From the NCBI RefSeq assembly GCF_001949145.1, contig NW_019091445.1, forward strand, positions 124,001-188,000: 64,000 nucleotides of DNA, written 5' to 3'. The notes beneath the pieces are model-generated. The model was not told the DNA's origin, made no database searches, and worked only from the letters and a program-made list of their open reading frames with translations. This document shows positions 50,471 through 61,000 of the stretch, piece after piece; the stretch's first letter is position 1; each line of letters starts with the position of its first letter. A program made the position numbers and the translations under genes. The DNA is from Acanthaster planci. Lineage: Eukaryota > Echinodermata > Asteroidea > Valvatida > Acanthasteridae.

Positions 50471-52698
50471 GGAAAGCTGAAGCAAGCTGCCGCCGGCCCT
50501 CCAGACGAGGTCATCCCGCACCTACAGGATCGCCAGACCCCCTTGTCCGGCGGTGGTTGACGTTAATGCGTTTCGGTTGAGGACCAGCACACGTCTCCAA
50601 AGAGCAAATTGAGCTGCACAGGTAGAGTGTCAAAGGAACCTGTTTATGTAAGGGTGCAGAGACGGGGAGAGGTATGTCTTTTCTTAAAAGAAGGCATGCA
50701 TGGGTGCCTTGAAAAAGAATGAAATAATTGTCACTTTCCCTTTCCTCACATTCTCAACCCTCTTTGACCACCCGTCGAATCAGGGCCCACATCACCAACC
50801 TGATACTCCTGAAAAAACTGCATAAGCTCGTCATTATCATGCTTGTGGGTGTGTTAGCATATTTAATTCAATTTAATTCAAAGATTTCTTTTGGTCTTAG
50901 TATGACCAACTTCTTGTGTGTATATGTACACAAAGTGTCAGCTACACTTTTCTCTTGCATCTTTGAAAGGGGGAATATTGGTGACTGTCTTCTTAAGACT
51001 TAGTTTCTACGTTCCTGTACTTGTGCTTTTGATTTCGACAAACCTCTCGAATACACAGTCAAAGCGTCAGGTCAACGCATGCATCAATAAACACTGTTGA
51101 AAAAGAGTATTTTCCACTTAGTGCAGACACAGTACAGATAAGCATACCGTCGAGTGGCAATGCAGCACCACCCACCGCTGTGGCATACACGGTGATGATA
51201 CAACCTTTCCTCTGCTCAGTTCCTCGATTGTTAATAACAAAAAAACCTATGCCATTTAAAGCTACACGAGTGAAGCTGCCTACACCGGCGGTGTCAGTAG
51301 AAAGTTATATTTTCATTTGCTTTTAAGTAGCCCCAAAGGAAGTGGTTATTGTGCATCGTGTGATATAAGGTTGCAATGAATATCACTGTATGTAATAAGC
51401 TGATTAACCTTGCGTAGAGCAGATTTGATACACTCGGGATCCAATTTTTCCTAATTACGTAATTAAAAAACATTTTGGGAAGGGCAAACAAGGTTGCAAG
51501 AAGCCTCGTTTGTGTTAATATGAGACCTATTTTTATTCATTTTCAGTCTTTCAGAGGATTTGTTTCTTTCAAATATTACATTGTTATTTTTGTTTTCGAT
51601 TAAGAAAAACCTGGCAAATCTTATTTAAAGCCATATATGGCTTCTCCCACTGTATACTCCGATTTCAACCCACATGTAAGAAAGAAGACGTGGGCTTCAT
51701 TAATTTGATGCAGCGCCAATGTCCGACTCACTACACTTCAATATGGAACTCCCTTAAAAGCGAAATGTAAGGTTAAATTTAAATTTTACAGATAAGAAAC
51801 GTAAAAAGAAAATGAACCTGCGATAATATCTGAACCCTGAAATCTCAGCGTCCAGCATTCGAGATATACAGTAGTTGACAGGGGAGAAATCAGTTCTTGT
51901 TCACATAGATGGGGTTACCAGTGTACACAAGGGAGCCAGCTGCTCAAATAGAGAACTCGATGTGAGACTGGACGTCTATCACGCTGCGTGCGATGCTGTA
52001 ATGGTGTGACCCAGCTTCAGATTTCTTTCAACGAGTCTCCTGGCATTGAAGATCTCCCTCCCCGACCCCGACTGTTTGTATTCCCTGACACACTTAGTCC
52101 ATCATAATTTCGTAACGAACGGGTCTCTGAGTATTGAATTCCGTGGTAAAATCTGTCTTTTTTGCACTGGGAATGAGCTTGTGTTTACTTCCCCCATACA
52201 CTCAGCCCCATGCTTTGGGCATTGTTGTCCGGTAGCCTAGTAAAATAATCAGAAAAGTATATTTCTTGTGGAAGAGGTGACCTTTTGAACAGGGTAGACA
52301 TTATGAAAGCGTTTTTGAGTTGTGGGGAAAAAAATAAAGTCTAGGAGCCAGCGCTGACGACCTGACGTGTTCGAATCAAATATCAGTGCTGTATTTCCAT
52401 TTGCCTTCAGTCGATGGCATAATGGAACACAATGCAGGCTGTCATCAGGATACTTTAATTGATGTCTTCAGAGAGCGAGCATAAGTGTTTGATGTTGCCT
52501 ATATGTATTACTAATTGCAAATAAGTACTAGAGCGTAGGTGAATATCTAAGAAAATTGGCAGACAGTAATAAGGTAAACACGTCCTGGTAACAAACCTTG
52601 CACCGTCCTTTTATTGGTCGGTTTTTGCTGACGCGGCTTGTCGGTTAGTGTACGACATGTTACGTATCATATTATAATAAAGAAGGCAAAGAAATTAG
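50471..52698. other. Intergenic region between the receptor genes
   Basis: It probably begins with the 3' UTR of the first receptor. AATAAA at 51086-51091 is the first clear polyadenylation signal. The remainder has no supported gene. A 16-bp perfect palindrome, AAGCCATATATGGCTT, lies at 51628-51643. An inverted CCAAT box (ATTGG) at 52613-52617 may belong to the downstream promoter. Confidence 0.5.
51086..51091 (+). terminator. Candidate polyadenylation signal, first receptor
   Basis: A canonical AATAAA about 615 bp after the stop codon, followed by ACACTGTTG. No closer canonical hexamer was noticed, so the 3' UTR would be about 0.6 kb. Confidence 0.4.
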
Positions 52699-52740
52699 CA
52701 GATGACAGAAGTCATCCGGCAAGATGGGGATGATGATTAA
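52699..52740 (+). pseudogene. Relic C-terminal end of a third receptor paralogue
   Basis: Read in frame, this 42-bp segment gives QMTEVIRQDGDDD plus a TAA stop. The first receptor ends NMTKITRQDGD plus TAA. At nucleotide level about 27 of 36 aligned positions agree, including the exact 12-mer CCGGCAAGATGG. A GATGAT insertion extends the Asp run. A TAG precedes the segment in frame, and nothing upstream resembles the rest of a receptor. The second receptor's own C terminus (NNQGSLV) is different, so the relic matches gene 1, not gene 2. It sits 8 bp before the shared promoter word of gene 2. Alternatives are a leftover of unequal crossing-over, or an alternative last exon; the latter is less likely because the preceding AG has no good pyrimidine tract. 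Confidence 0.65.
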
Positions 52741-52747
52741 AACAGAC

Positions 52748-52845
52748 CGCCCTCTTCCGTTGATTAACGCCACGCTCTTGTGACCGCGACCGGCCAGCGG
52801 ATCCAGGTTTTAAAAAGGCGCGAGAAAGTGATGCGCTGTCATTTG
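52748..52845 (+). promoter_or_regulatory. Putative core promoter of the second receptor gene
   Basis: CGCCCTCTTCCGT at 52748-52760 is identical to the word upstream of the first receptor and lies at the same distance (114 bp) from the ATG. A TATA-like TTTTAAAAAGG lies at 52808-52818. An initiator-like TCATTT at 52839-52844 would place the start near 52841 and leave a leader of only about 21 nt. The TATA-like element is not at the same offset as in gene 1, so the core promoters have diverged apart from the shared word. Confidence 0.45.
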
Positions 52846-52861
52846 AGGTCGGAACGTCGCA

Positions 52862-54103
52862 ATGAACAGCGCGTTGATGGTTACACCACGCTGGGGCAGA
52901 TCGGCAATGAACGCTTCGCCGGCAGCAATTCCTTGGCCACTGACGACCGTGGACAATTCCAACTGGCTGCAAGGGGAAAACGCCGAGAACGGGGGATGGT
53001 ACGAGAGCGAGCAATCGCCAGGGGTGGAGTACTTGATCTCCGTTATACTTTGGCTCATCTGCTCGGTGACAGTCGTGGGCAACGTCCTGGTGGTATTGGC
53101 CTTCATACGAGACAGGGAGTTGCGGCTCAAGCCGGCCAACTTGTTCATCTTGAACCTCTCCGTATCTGACCTCTTGATCGGCTTAATTTCAATCCCCTTC
53201 TTCAATATCTGGCGGCACACGGTGGTGTGGGTAGCGGGCGAAGTGGCTTGCAAATTGTGGAGCATCATCGATTACACAGCGACGACACAGTCAACGCTGG
53301 CCATCGTCCTGATCAGTTTCGATCGGTTCATGCTGGTGTCCAAAGGTCTGCAGTATAGAAGGTACATCACACTCAGGTTAACTCACATCCTGGTTGTAGC
53401 CTCCTGGGTCTTCTCTTTCAGTCTCAACTCCATTCCCATCCTTTGCTCCGATATCGTCTTGGAGCCCTGGGTGGATTACGGCCAAGACTGCGACTTCGCC
53501 ATCCTGTACCACTTTGCCTACAAGCTGACCACCGCTGTCTTCTCGTTCGTCATCCCCTTCATCTGTCTGTCCGTTTTCAATGTCATTGTGTACAACAACA
53601 TCCGTCGGCGGTCCTCGGGCTTCCATATGGGCCGGTCCTTCAGACTCAATGGCAGCACTGTGGCCCGTAACGTAGCTCCCCAAAGCAGGGGGAGCAGCGA
53701 ATACCGGAAGCATCGAAAGGCGGCCATCACCCTTGCCCTCATCGTAGGGGTGTTCCTGATCTGCTGGTTACCCTGGTACGTCTATAAGCTTGTGGTACTG
53801 ATTGCACTGAATGAGACAATAAATAACGACCTCATGAATGCTTTTGTCTGCCTCCTGTGGGCAAATAGTGCCATCAACCCGTTCCTGTACGCTGTCACCC
53901 ACCCCCGGATCCGTGCCGGCCTGATCGCCTGCATACTGTTCTGTATTCCGAAAACCTGCACACCTCTTCATGTGAGGGGCGGGTTACGTTCCAACTCGTA
54001 CGACCATAACCCACAGGCAGACAGAGGTCGAAACAGGCCGGCAACAGCCTTGACGAGATGCAATGAAGAGCTGCAGTGCAATAACCAGGGATCATTGGTC
54101 TGA
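52862..54103 (+). CDS. Intronless class A GPCR, histamine H3/aminergic-like receptor 2
   Basis: A predicted seven-helix plasma-membrane receptor of 413 residues, clearly a paralogue of the upstream gene (22 of 30 residues identical around TM2). Landmarks are N17 (sequon), N74 (1.50), D103 (2.50), C130 with C210 (disulfide), D137 (3.32), DRF 154-156, W182 (4.50), P232 (5.50), CWLPWY 301-306, W333 (7.43) and NPFLY 339-343. As in the first receptor, position 5.46 is Ser (S228), 3.36 is Thr and 6.30 is His (H284). Unlike it, 6.51 is Trp (W305) instead of Tyr, which should reshape the orthosteric pocket. The tail differs completely: it has Cys 357, 361 and 366 (possible palmitoylation) and ends SLV, a class I PDZ-ligand pattern. 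The chosen ATG has G at -3; M6 and M16 are alternative starts. The ligand is not predictable; an amine is likely from Asp3.32. Confidence 0.92.
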   Translation: MNSALMVTPRWGRSAMNASPAAIPWPLTTVDNSNWLQGENAENGGWYESEQSPGVEYLISVILWLICSVTVVGNVLVVLAFIRDRELRLKPANLFILNLSVSDLLIGLISIPFFNIWRHTVVWVAGEVACKLWSIIDYTATTQSTLAIVLISFDRFMLVSKGLQYRRYITLRLTHILVVASWVFSFSLNSIPILCSDIVLEPWVDYGQDCDFAILYHFAYKLTTAVFSFVIPFICLSVFNVIVYNNIRRRSSGFHMGRSFRLNGSTVARNVAPQSRGSSEYRKHRKAAITLALIVGVFLICWLPWYVYKLVVLIALNETINNDLMNAFVCLLWANSAINPFLYAVTHPRIRAGLIACILFCIPKTCTPLHVRGGLRSNSYDHNPQADRGRNRPATALTRCNEELQCNNQGSLV

Positions 54104-54192
54104 ACAGGGTTAGTCAAGTTTATATGAGTATGATTCGAATTTAACAAAATAGCCATTCTAGCCCAGAGCGCCAGAGAGACTCAGCGTCTTTA

Positions 54193-54198
54193 AATAAA
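54193..54198 (+). terminator. Candidate polyadenylation signal, second receptor
   Basis: AATAAA lies 90 bp after the stop codon. A second AATAAA at 54369-54374 is an alternative. The 3' UTR would be short compared with the first receptor. Confidence 0.45.
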
Positions 54199-57100
54199 GA
54201 ACTTTGTCGGAAACTTGGCACCTAAAAGCACCGCTATTATTGGACATAATAGCCAGTCTGTTCAGTTTTATCCAACCCAATGGCCGTCAATCAACTCACT
54301 GACACATGATGTATTTTTGAAACGTGGATTTAAAATTTTTTTCTGAATATTAAAGCCCCAGCTCTTCCAATAAAGCGCCGTAAATTTATCGTTTTGCAAT
54401 AGTTAATATATATTATAAGGTAAACTATGTCGCATGAATCCTTATCTTCTTCAACTAGTTTAAACTAGTAAACGTATGGTAGTAATAAAATAAACCAACA
54501 AAAAGCAATGAATGTAGCCACGTCCATACCCTGGCTTTCTAATGGAGCTGCACTGATTCTTGGAAAACAATTTTGTCCAACAAAAAAGTTCTGTAAATAT
54601 ACCAGCTGGTTTTGGGTGTGCTTTGAAGACCATTTTTGGTGCGTTCTGGCACAGAAGGCTGTGTGAAACTGATATGGTGTTCTGATGAAAAATCTTTCAA
54701 AATTTGTTTTTAGCATTTACCTGTCACTCAACGAGAGCGTGCCAAGGCTTCTAGTTAGTGCGTAAAGGAAAAACGCCAACCTGAACTTAATTGATAGCGA
54801 ATTCTACGCACGGATTTGATTTTTTGGTTCTATCCTGGGTTGCTAGGCATTGTTTTTGGTTGGCAGTTTGTTTCTTTGTATATTTATTTGTTTGTCTCTT
54901 TATTTTTCCTTTGCTATAACAATCATTCTGTGCAATTACATGTAACTGCATATTACTGTGGCTCTTTTAGTTATGTATGGTTCCCAGTCTGACAGGCGTT
55001 GAAACAAAATAAAGACACTGACTTTAATGTCGGTTCAAACAGGTTGGTGCCTTATCCAACTTACACATTAGGTGAGATAATCTGGATCAAATGAACTCAA
55101 ATCTCGTAGATGACTTATATGACCAAATCACACGATGACATATGAGACCAGTCACAACAAATGAGTTGAGAATTGCACACTGCGACAATCCAAAGTCAAA
55201 ACTTGAAGGGAAAGCCAATTTTTCGGGTTTTGTTTGTATTAGGAAAGTGTTACCTTTCTATTCATTTCCAAATTTTAGCTGAAACAACATTTAAAAAGTC
55301 AGTTTCTTACCATTCTTACCATTCATTCATTCATGTTTGGTAAGAAATGTTTAAACAATGTGGGAAACGAAGACACAAAGCCGCTGGAGTAATGTCACAT
55401 TGTCACTATTTTACCGAGGCGTTAGACACCATTGGAAACCTACTTTGCTGCTGAATCAAAAAATACCACTATCACAGTTTTAAAAGAATCGACTTTCACC
55501 ACATTTTGTGGTCATTGGTCGCCTAGGTTCGTGCTTTGGCTTAAAGAATTCCTTTAGTCTTGACTGTGTACAGCAGAACTGCTAATGAGCTACGTATCCT
55601 CTTTATACGTGATAAGGAGACACGTTGTCATCGATGATTATGCAAATTATCTCCAAATATAGCTCAGCAGATTAAATTATCTCTCAGCTGAATTACTTGA
55701 CATTTCGTGTATTCTTCGCCTGGCGTCGCTTTAAAAACAGCAATCTGATTACAATGCCGACTCGGCGTTGGGTGAAGTTATTGCACCATAAATATGTTTC
55801 TTTCCTACCAAAATATTGATAGTGTCATTCGCCAGCTTTTGCTCTTGTTAGTGCCAACACCATAACAAAACGGGCTTCATATGCGCGTTATGTGTCAACA
55901 CAATGTAGTTCAGTAGTAGCGCGGGTATGGTGTTGCTATGCATGAATTCTTCCCTGGCATTTGGGTTGGCTCTTACTTCCGAACAAGTTTAGGCGATTTT
56001 GTGTACTTGTCGCCTTGAATTTATGCCTTCAGCGTTACTCATTAACGGGCCAGTCCACGTTATTGCAGTCAGCTGCCGCTCGTAAACTGAACAAAGTTCA
56101 GCGTTGACTTCAATATTTCTGTGCTCATATCCGTCACCTCCACGGCGTTGTTTCGAAGCCATTTCCGCGGTTTGTGTATTTAGGTTTTTTCCACCGTCGT
56201 TAAGCGAAAGGACATAACAGCCAGTGTTGGCGTTTATGGTTCACCTGTGCATCTGAAGACGGAGAGTACTTGAAACACTGAGTGCAGGCAGTGCGTCTGT
56301 GAGCAGCTTCTCGCACGAAAATTAAGGCTTGAAAAGGACAGCAGGAGGTCAGGTTGTCGAGCCCATTCCTGATTTTCCGAATGCAATGGCACTACATGTG
56401 CACTGAGACAGAGGAGCTTGTAACGTTCAGCGTAATACTTCAAGTCTTTCGTTCGGACGCCTATGTTTTCAACCGGGACGTTCTTTCGATTGAACGTTCT
56501 TCACTGGAGGTGCATGTTGCACTCATTCAATAAGTGCCTTTGTGTGCCTTTGTTTGCGCCACTTCCTCTTTTCCTGGCGGTAAAATCTAATTTTAGTCCC
56601 CCGAAGTAAACCACTCCCTTCACAATTCCACGTGAAAATGCTAGGAAAAGGTAGAGTGCTGTAGGACTAACCCTGTCTGGTATGATACTCGTTGATGAGA
56701 TTATAAAGCGCTCAGTTATAATGGGCAGGAATGATATTGCATGAGTAGAAACACTGTAATGGTACTGACGCGCCTCATTCTTGCAGACCACGAGCACATT
56801 GACTCAACATGACCAAAAATTAAAACTGTAAATGGACAGTCTTAGTCCCTGCAGTCAGTGTTTGCTCCTGTCATCGATGAACAAAACGATTTTTATACTG
56901 CAAAACGTGTGGTGTTCACAAATTTATCACGTTTGTTTATTTGTTTTGCTTTTATTTTCCACGCAAACAAGCGCTGCGATTAATTATGCATTCCAATTCG
57001 ATATTTTCACTTGACCTTTCATATCCCCCGGCATCCCTACAACATTGCGTGTTCACTGAGAATCTATTGTAATAATTCTTTTCATCAGGGTGACCTTTTC

Positions 57101-57990
57101 TTGGCAAGAAGCTTATCCAGCGAGGCGTGACGAGAACGTTTCGCCCGACTTGTTTAATAATCGCCCAATCTGTGACTGTGACGACGCACGTTATGATACC
57201 GGACCTTGATCGCGTGGACTCGCGTTGCCGTTCGATACCCGCGGCGCCTTCTCCTGGGCACGCCCCCCCCGTTCGATCCACTGGGACCCCGTCAGCCAAC
57301 CGGGTCTAGCTGCAGTCTTGCAGACCCGCCGTCTGGAAGTCATAATTCTTCATAACCGCACGCAGTCTCCTCCCCCTCCATTCTTTCATAAGCTTCATAA
57401 TTGATTTTGCTCTTGACTTGTAGGGTGAGAAACTGTCGCATATAAGGAGGCCACTCCAGCAACATATTCAGTGATTTTTTTAATATCTCCTTCTGAGGCC
57501 TCCCCCCCAAAAAAAACCCTAAAACCGAAAGAAAACAAAAAATATGAACATTGCTGACGTTAGGAGTGCGTGTTACTGGATTCATCACATCACGTCATCG
57601 CAAAGAGTCAAATTAAGTTATTTTATTTGAGGGATATTTATTAACGACCAGCCTGCACGCGATACATGTTCAGACACGTCGCCGTTACCTTTGCGCATTC
57701 CTTGCTTTAATATTGATTCGCTTTACACATGGGATTTTCAAAGGCAATGCATAATTTATAAACTAAATCGTAGGCGGTGCGGCTTTTGTTGTTTTTTCTT
57801 TATTATTATTATTGTTTTTTTCATTTCGCTTGTGGGCTTAGTCATGTTGATTTAAAGTACACTAAAATTTAACAACAATAATGTGTGCTGTATACGAACA
57901 GCTCCATGTTACATTGTCGAAGTAACCGAGACATTATAATTGAAAATGAACATGAACATGATTCATAGTAAATTACTTGTATTATTCATT
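54199..57990. other. Gene-free stretch
   Basis: No gene is supported. A 16-bp perfect palindrome, ACTAGTTTAAACTAGT, lies at 54454-54469. A GC-richer patch at about 57120-57310 carries open frames on both strands but no recognisable domain. Confidence 0.5.
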
Positions 57991-58077
57991 ACAGTGTAAT
58001 AAAGGGGTAGCCCCGCCCCCCAGCCGCCAAGAAGCTCGTGGCATGTGACTTTTATTACACCACTGTAGTAAAATTAC
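57991..58077. mobile_element. Small inverted-repeat element
   Basis: ACAGTGTAATAAA at 57991-58003 is mirrored by TTTATTACACCACTGT at 58051-58066, with a 2-nt insertion in the right arm. The 47-bp centre is GC-rich. TAGTAAATTAC at 57966-57976 and TAGTAAAATTAC at 58066-58077 form near-direct repeats around it, which could be a degenerate target duplication. Too short for coding; MITE-like at best. Confidence 0.4.
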
Positions 58078-61000
58078 AGAGGAAAAAATAACGAGGAAAT
58101 GCATAAAGAGAAGGGATGTACCGGTACGCGTGCTGATCTCCACGTCGGACTGGGGTTTTTAGACAGCTTGGAATAATTAGCAAAATTTATTGCGGAGGAT
58201 GTGTATCTCCCGGCAGATAATTGAAAAGTAACAGACAGTCACGGTCGGAAATCCCCCACCCATTGGAGCAGTTCGGTTGTTGGACTGAAGTACGCTCGCA
58301 TCCGCCGACCACCCGTCGGATGGGTGGAGGCTTTAGCGCAAGGCAATCAACCGTAAATAAAACGTTGTCACGGAATCGTGCCAAAAATATTACAAGGTGT
58401 GAAGTTGTACTGTAAAATTAGCATCTTGGCGTCCGCAGGTCCTGTAGCATTTTTTTTTGAGAGAGATAGATTTGCAGAAATACGCGCATGCTTCCTCTCG
58501 GCGGCTGTCCAGTTTTTTTGCCTTAAGACTGTTTTTTTTTTTTTCTCCCCAAGCTGCTAAGACACGGGTGGTCTTAGCTTTCCTGTTGTTGCCACTTCGC
58601 TTCTGGGTGTTGCACCACGGTGTGAAATGTTCTGCCGATCGATCCTAATGGTGTTAAAGTGTTCGCAGACGCTGAGATGATCTCTTTGAGACCCAAGGGT
58701 GGCCATCTCCAGAAGCAACATGATCAGTCTCCTGGTGATGATAGCTCTTCGCTCACCTGTAACCAGGATGTGTCGACGGTTTGGTCGTTGTGCTGCCACG
58801 GTATAGCGTCGTCCATGGTCACGGGCTTGTTTGACGTCGGGTATCGCTAGCCTGTAACTGATAACGCCATTCAGCGGCTGTTACTGCAAGATGTATAGGT
58901 AGGCATCCCATACCAAGCGTAATACCCTAAAGCGTTTATGCATGCACTGAATGATGATTTGTTATCACACAGCTAGGACCTGTGGCCCATTTACAATGCT
59001 TGGGCCTTCTGATGTGTTTAACCATGGAGCTATTAAACACAGCCGGTGTCTCAGAGGCAGACATTTCCTGACATTATGCGCTCATAGTAGTTGACTAACC
59101 AGGGAAAAAAATCCAAACTAAAAACTAAATAAATTTAGAGTCCTGGGCAGGCAGGAAAACGTAGCTTTTATATTGTCACGTGAACTTCGCAGGGGATTGA
59201 CATATATACATTAACATTCCAACTTTTCCAATGGTTTTAAAAGGAGCTAACGACAACCACTCTCGAGTGGAAACGTTTTAAACGTATCCAGTCGCATGTT
59301 TGGCCATGTCTTGTCACTTCGCTTCCTTTGTTGACATGTTGAGTACACTATTACCAGAGATGTGGTCTCGTCTCGTTCCAAGAGCGGAGCCGTCATTGTA
59401 CACTCGAGGACGGACAAGCAGCTTGACTATTTAGGTGACGGATTTGTCAACATGAAGTGATGGACAAGTACATATTGACGTCCACCGACCCGAGCTACAC
59501 ACACGGCATTTTAAAAAAGTGCGACTGCTCTGCTTCGTTCGTGCAAACGTCTTGCTTTGAATGCCCTACGGTGTGTGCAGTGGACATTTAATTTAACTGT
59601 GCAACTGTCGTCCCTACAAAAATTAGATAATTAGAAACTGAACACAAAAGCTTTTTCACTGAGGACTTGGGAAAAAAATCCCACTCCTACATTAAGTTGG
59701 TTTTAATTACATCCTTAGATTTCTGTACCGGTACGTGATTTCTTTATATCTATTCATCCTTTGTTGCAGCTCGGAGGGCGGCGCTGTTTACTTTCTTTCC
59801 CTAAATTTGCACTGCGGTTGCACCTCCGACAAAAACTTAAACCAAGGCGTGAATGAGCACTGCCTTTTCGTATTATTTGAAAACATAGCACTATCAGACG
59901 GAATGTTAGATTATAACAGCCATCAGTATTGCACACTGTCCTCGTAAATCGGCAAAATTTGGGCACATTGTGTGCGCCGTCAAAGAGCCACTTCCGATTT
60001 TCAGCACCGCAAGCTTTTTACGGGACATCTACCGTATTCGTCTTTTTTACCTCTTTTTGTCAGGTTCTAGCCATCAATTCACACAAGACATCACTTTACA
60101 CATTTTTACAAAATACGGCAGAGAAACGAAGAAATGTAAATTATGATTTCGGGAAAAAGGAGTTCAAACGCTCTCCCTGATCATTTACTTCTTACACTTC
60201 AGCATACCGTTTCTTTGATAAAAGATAGCACGCCTTGTCGATGCATAACGACTCCGCAGACCTATAGTTTCTCACTGTCGATGCGCCGCTGTAATTATAC
60301 ACATTCTTACAGATCCACCAACAGTCTGCAAATATTGACAGGGCATGTTCCTTTGCAAGATTCCAGCCGTTCCTGGAAGCTTGATTCGCACGTAGGAGAC
60401 GCAGGGTGTGCACAGAGTTATTAAAGAGGTTGCCGTGCAACTTATGCCGTAAATGACACGAATGACCACGAATGCGATAAAAAATCTCTACAAACATGAG
60501 ACGACAAAATTTCCATAACAAGCATAGGGACCTCATGAGAAAATGAACACTAATAGAGGGTTACAAATGGATTTAAAAGCCGTTCAATTTCAACTTGTAG
60601 TGCAGGCTGCACCGTGAAGTCACACCTTTGTGTCTCATTTGACGAACATTTTTTTCTAGTTTGCAATCGGCCACTTTCAGGTCATTTTGTGCCCTTCGTA
60701 CTTCTGGCAGCTGGAAATTTCCCTAAGCAAAGTTTCTACAAAATAGTTTCCAATAGCAAATCTTGGGCTCACTTGCATTGCTATCGTAGACAACTTTGTC
60801 TTCCTGAGATTCCATAACGGCCATACCTTTGGCTCTCAGTTGTCAAAATATAGCCTGGAAAATGTTTAATATTTGCGAAGTGAAATTTCAAAAAAGATAA
60901 ACCATACAAAGGACGACAGATTTTTTTCCATGCATTTATAAACCTTGCATAAAATACTGTCTCAGGTAATATTCATGTCTTAGGTCTTGTAGGCAAAATT

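Noticed and set aside
51715-51785. Short IWNSLKSE-like reading suggestive of another LINE polymerase end
   Set aside because: The match is a few residues, followed by several stops, with no other conserved block upstream.
57120-57310. GC-richer patch with open frames on both strands
   Set aside because: No recognisable protein motif and no splice-bounded structure. The low stop density follows from base composition.
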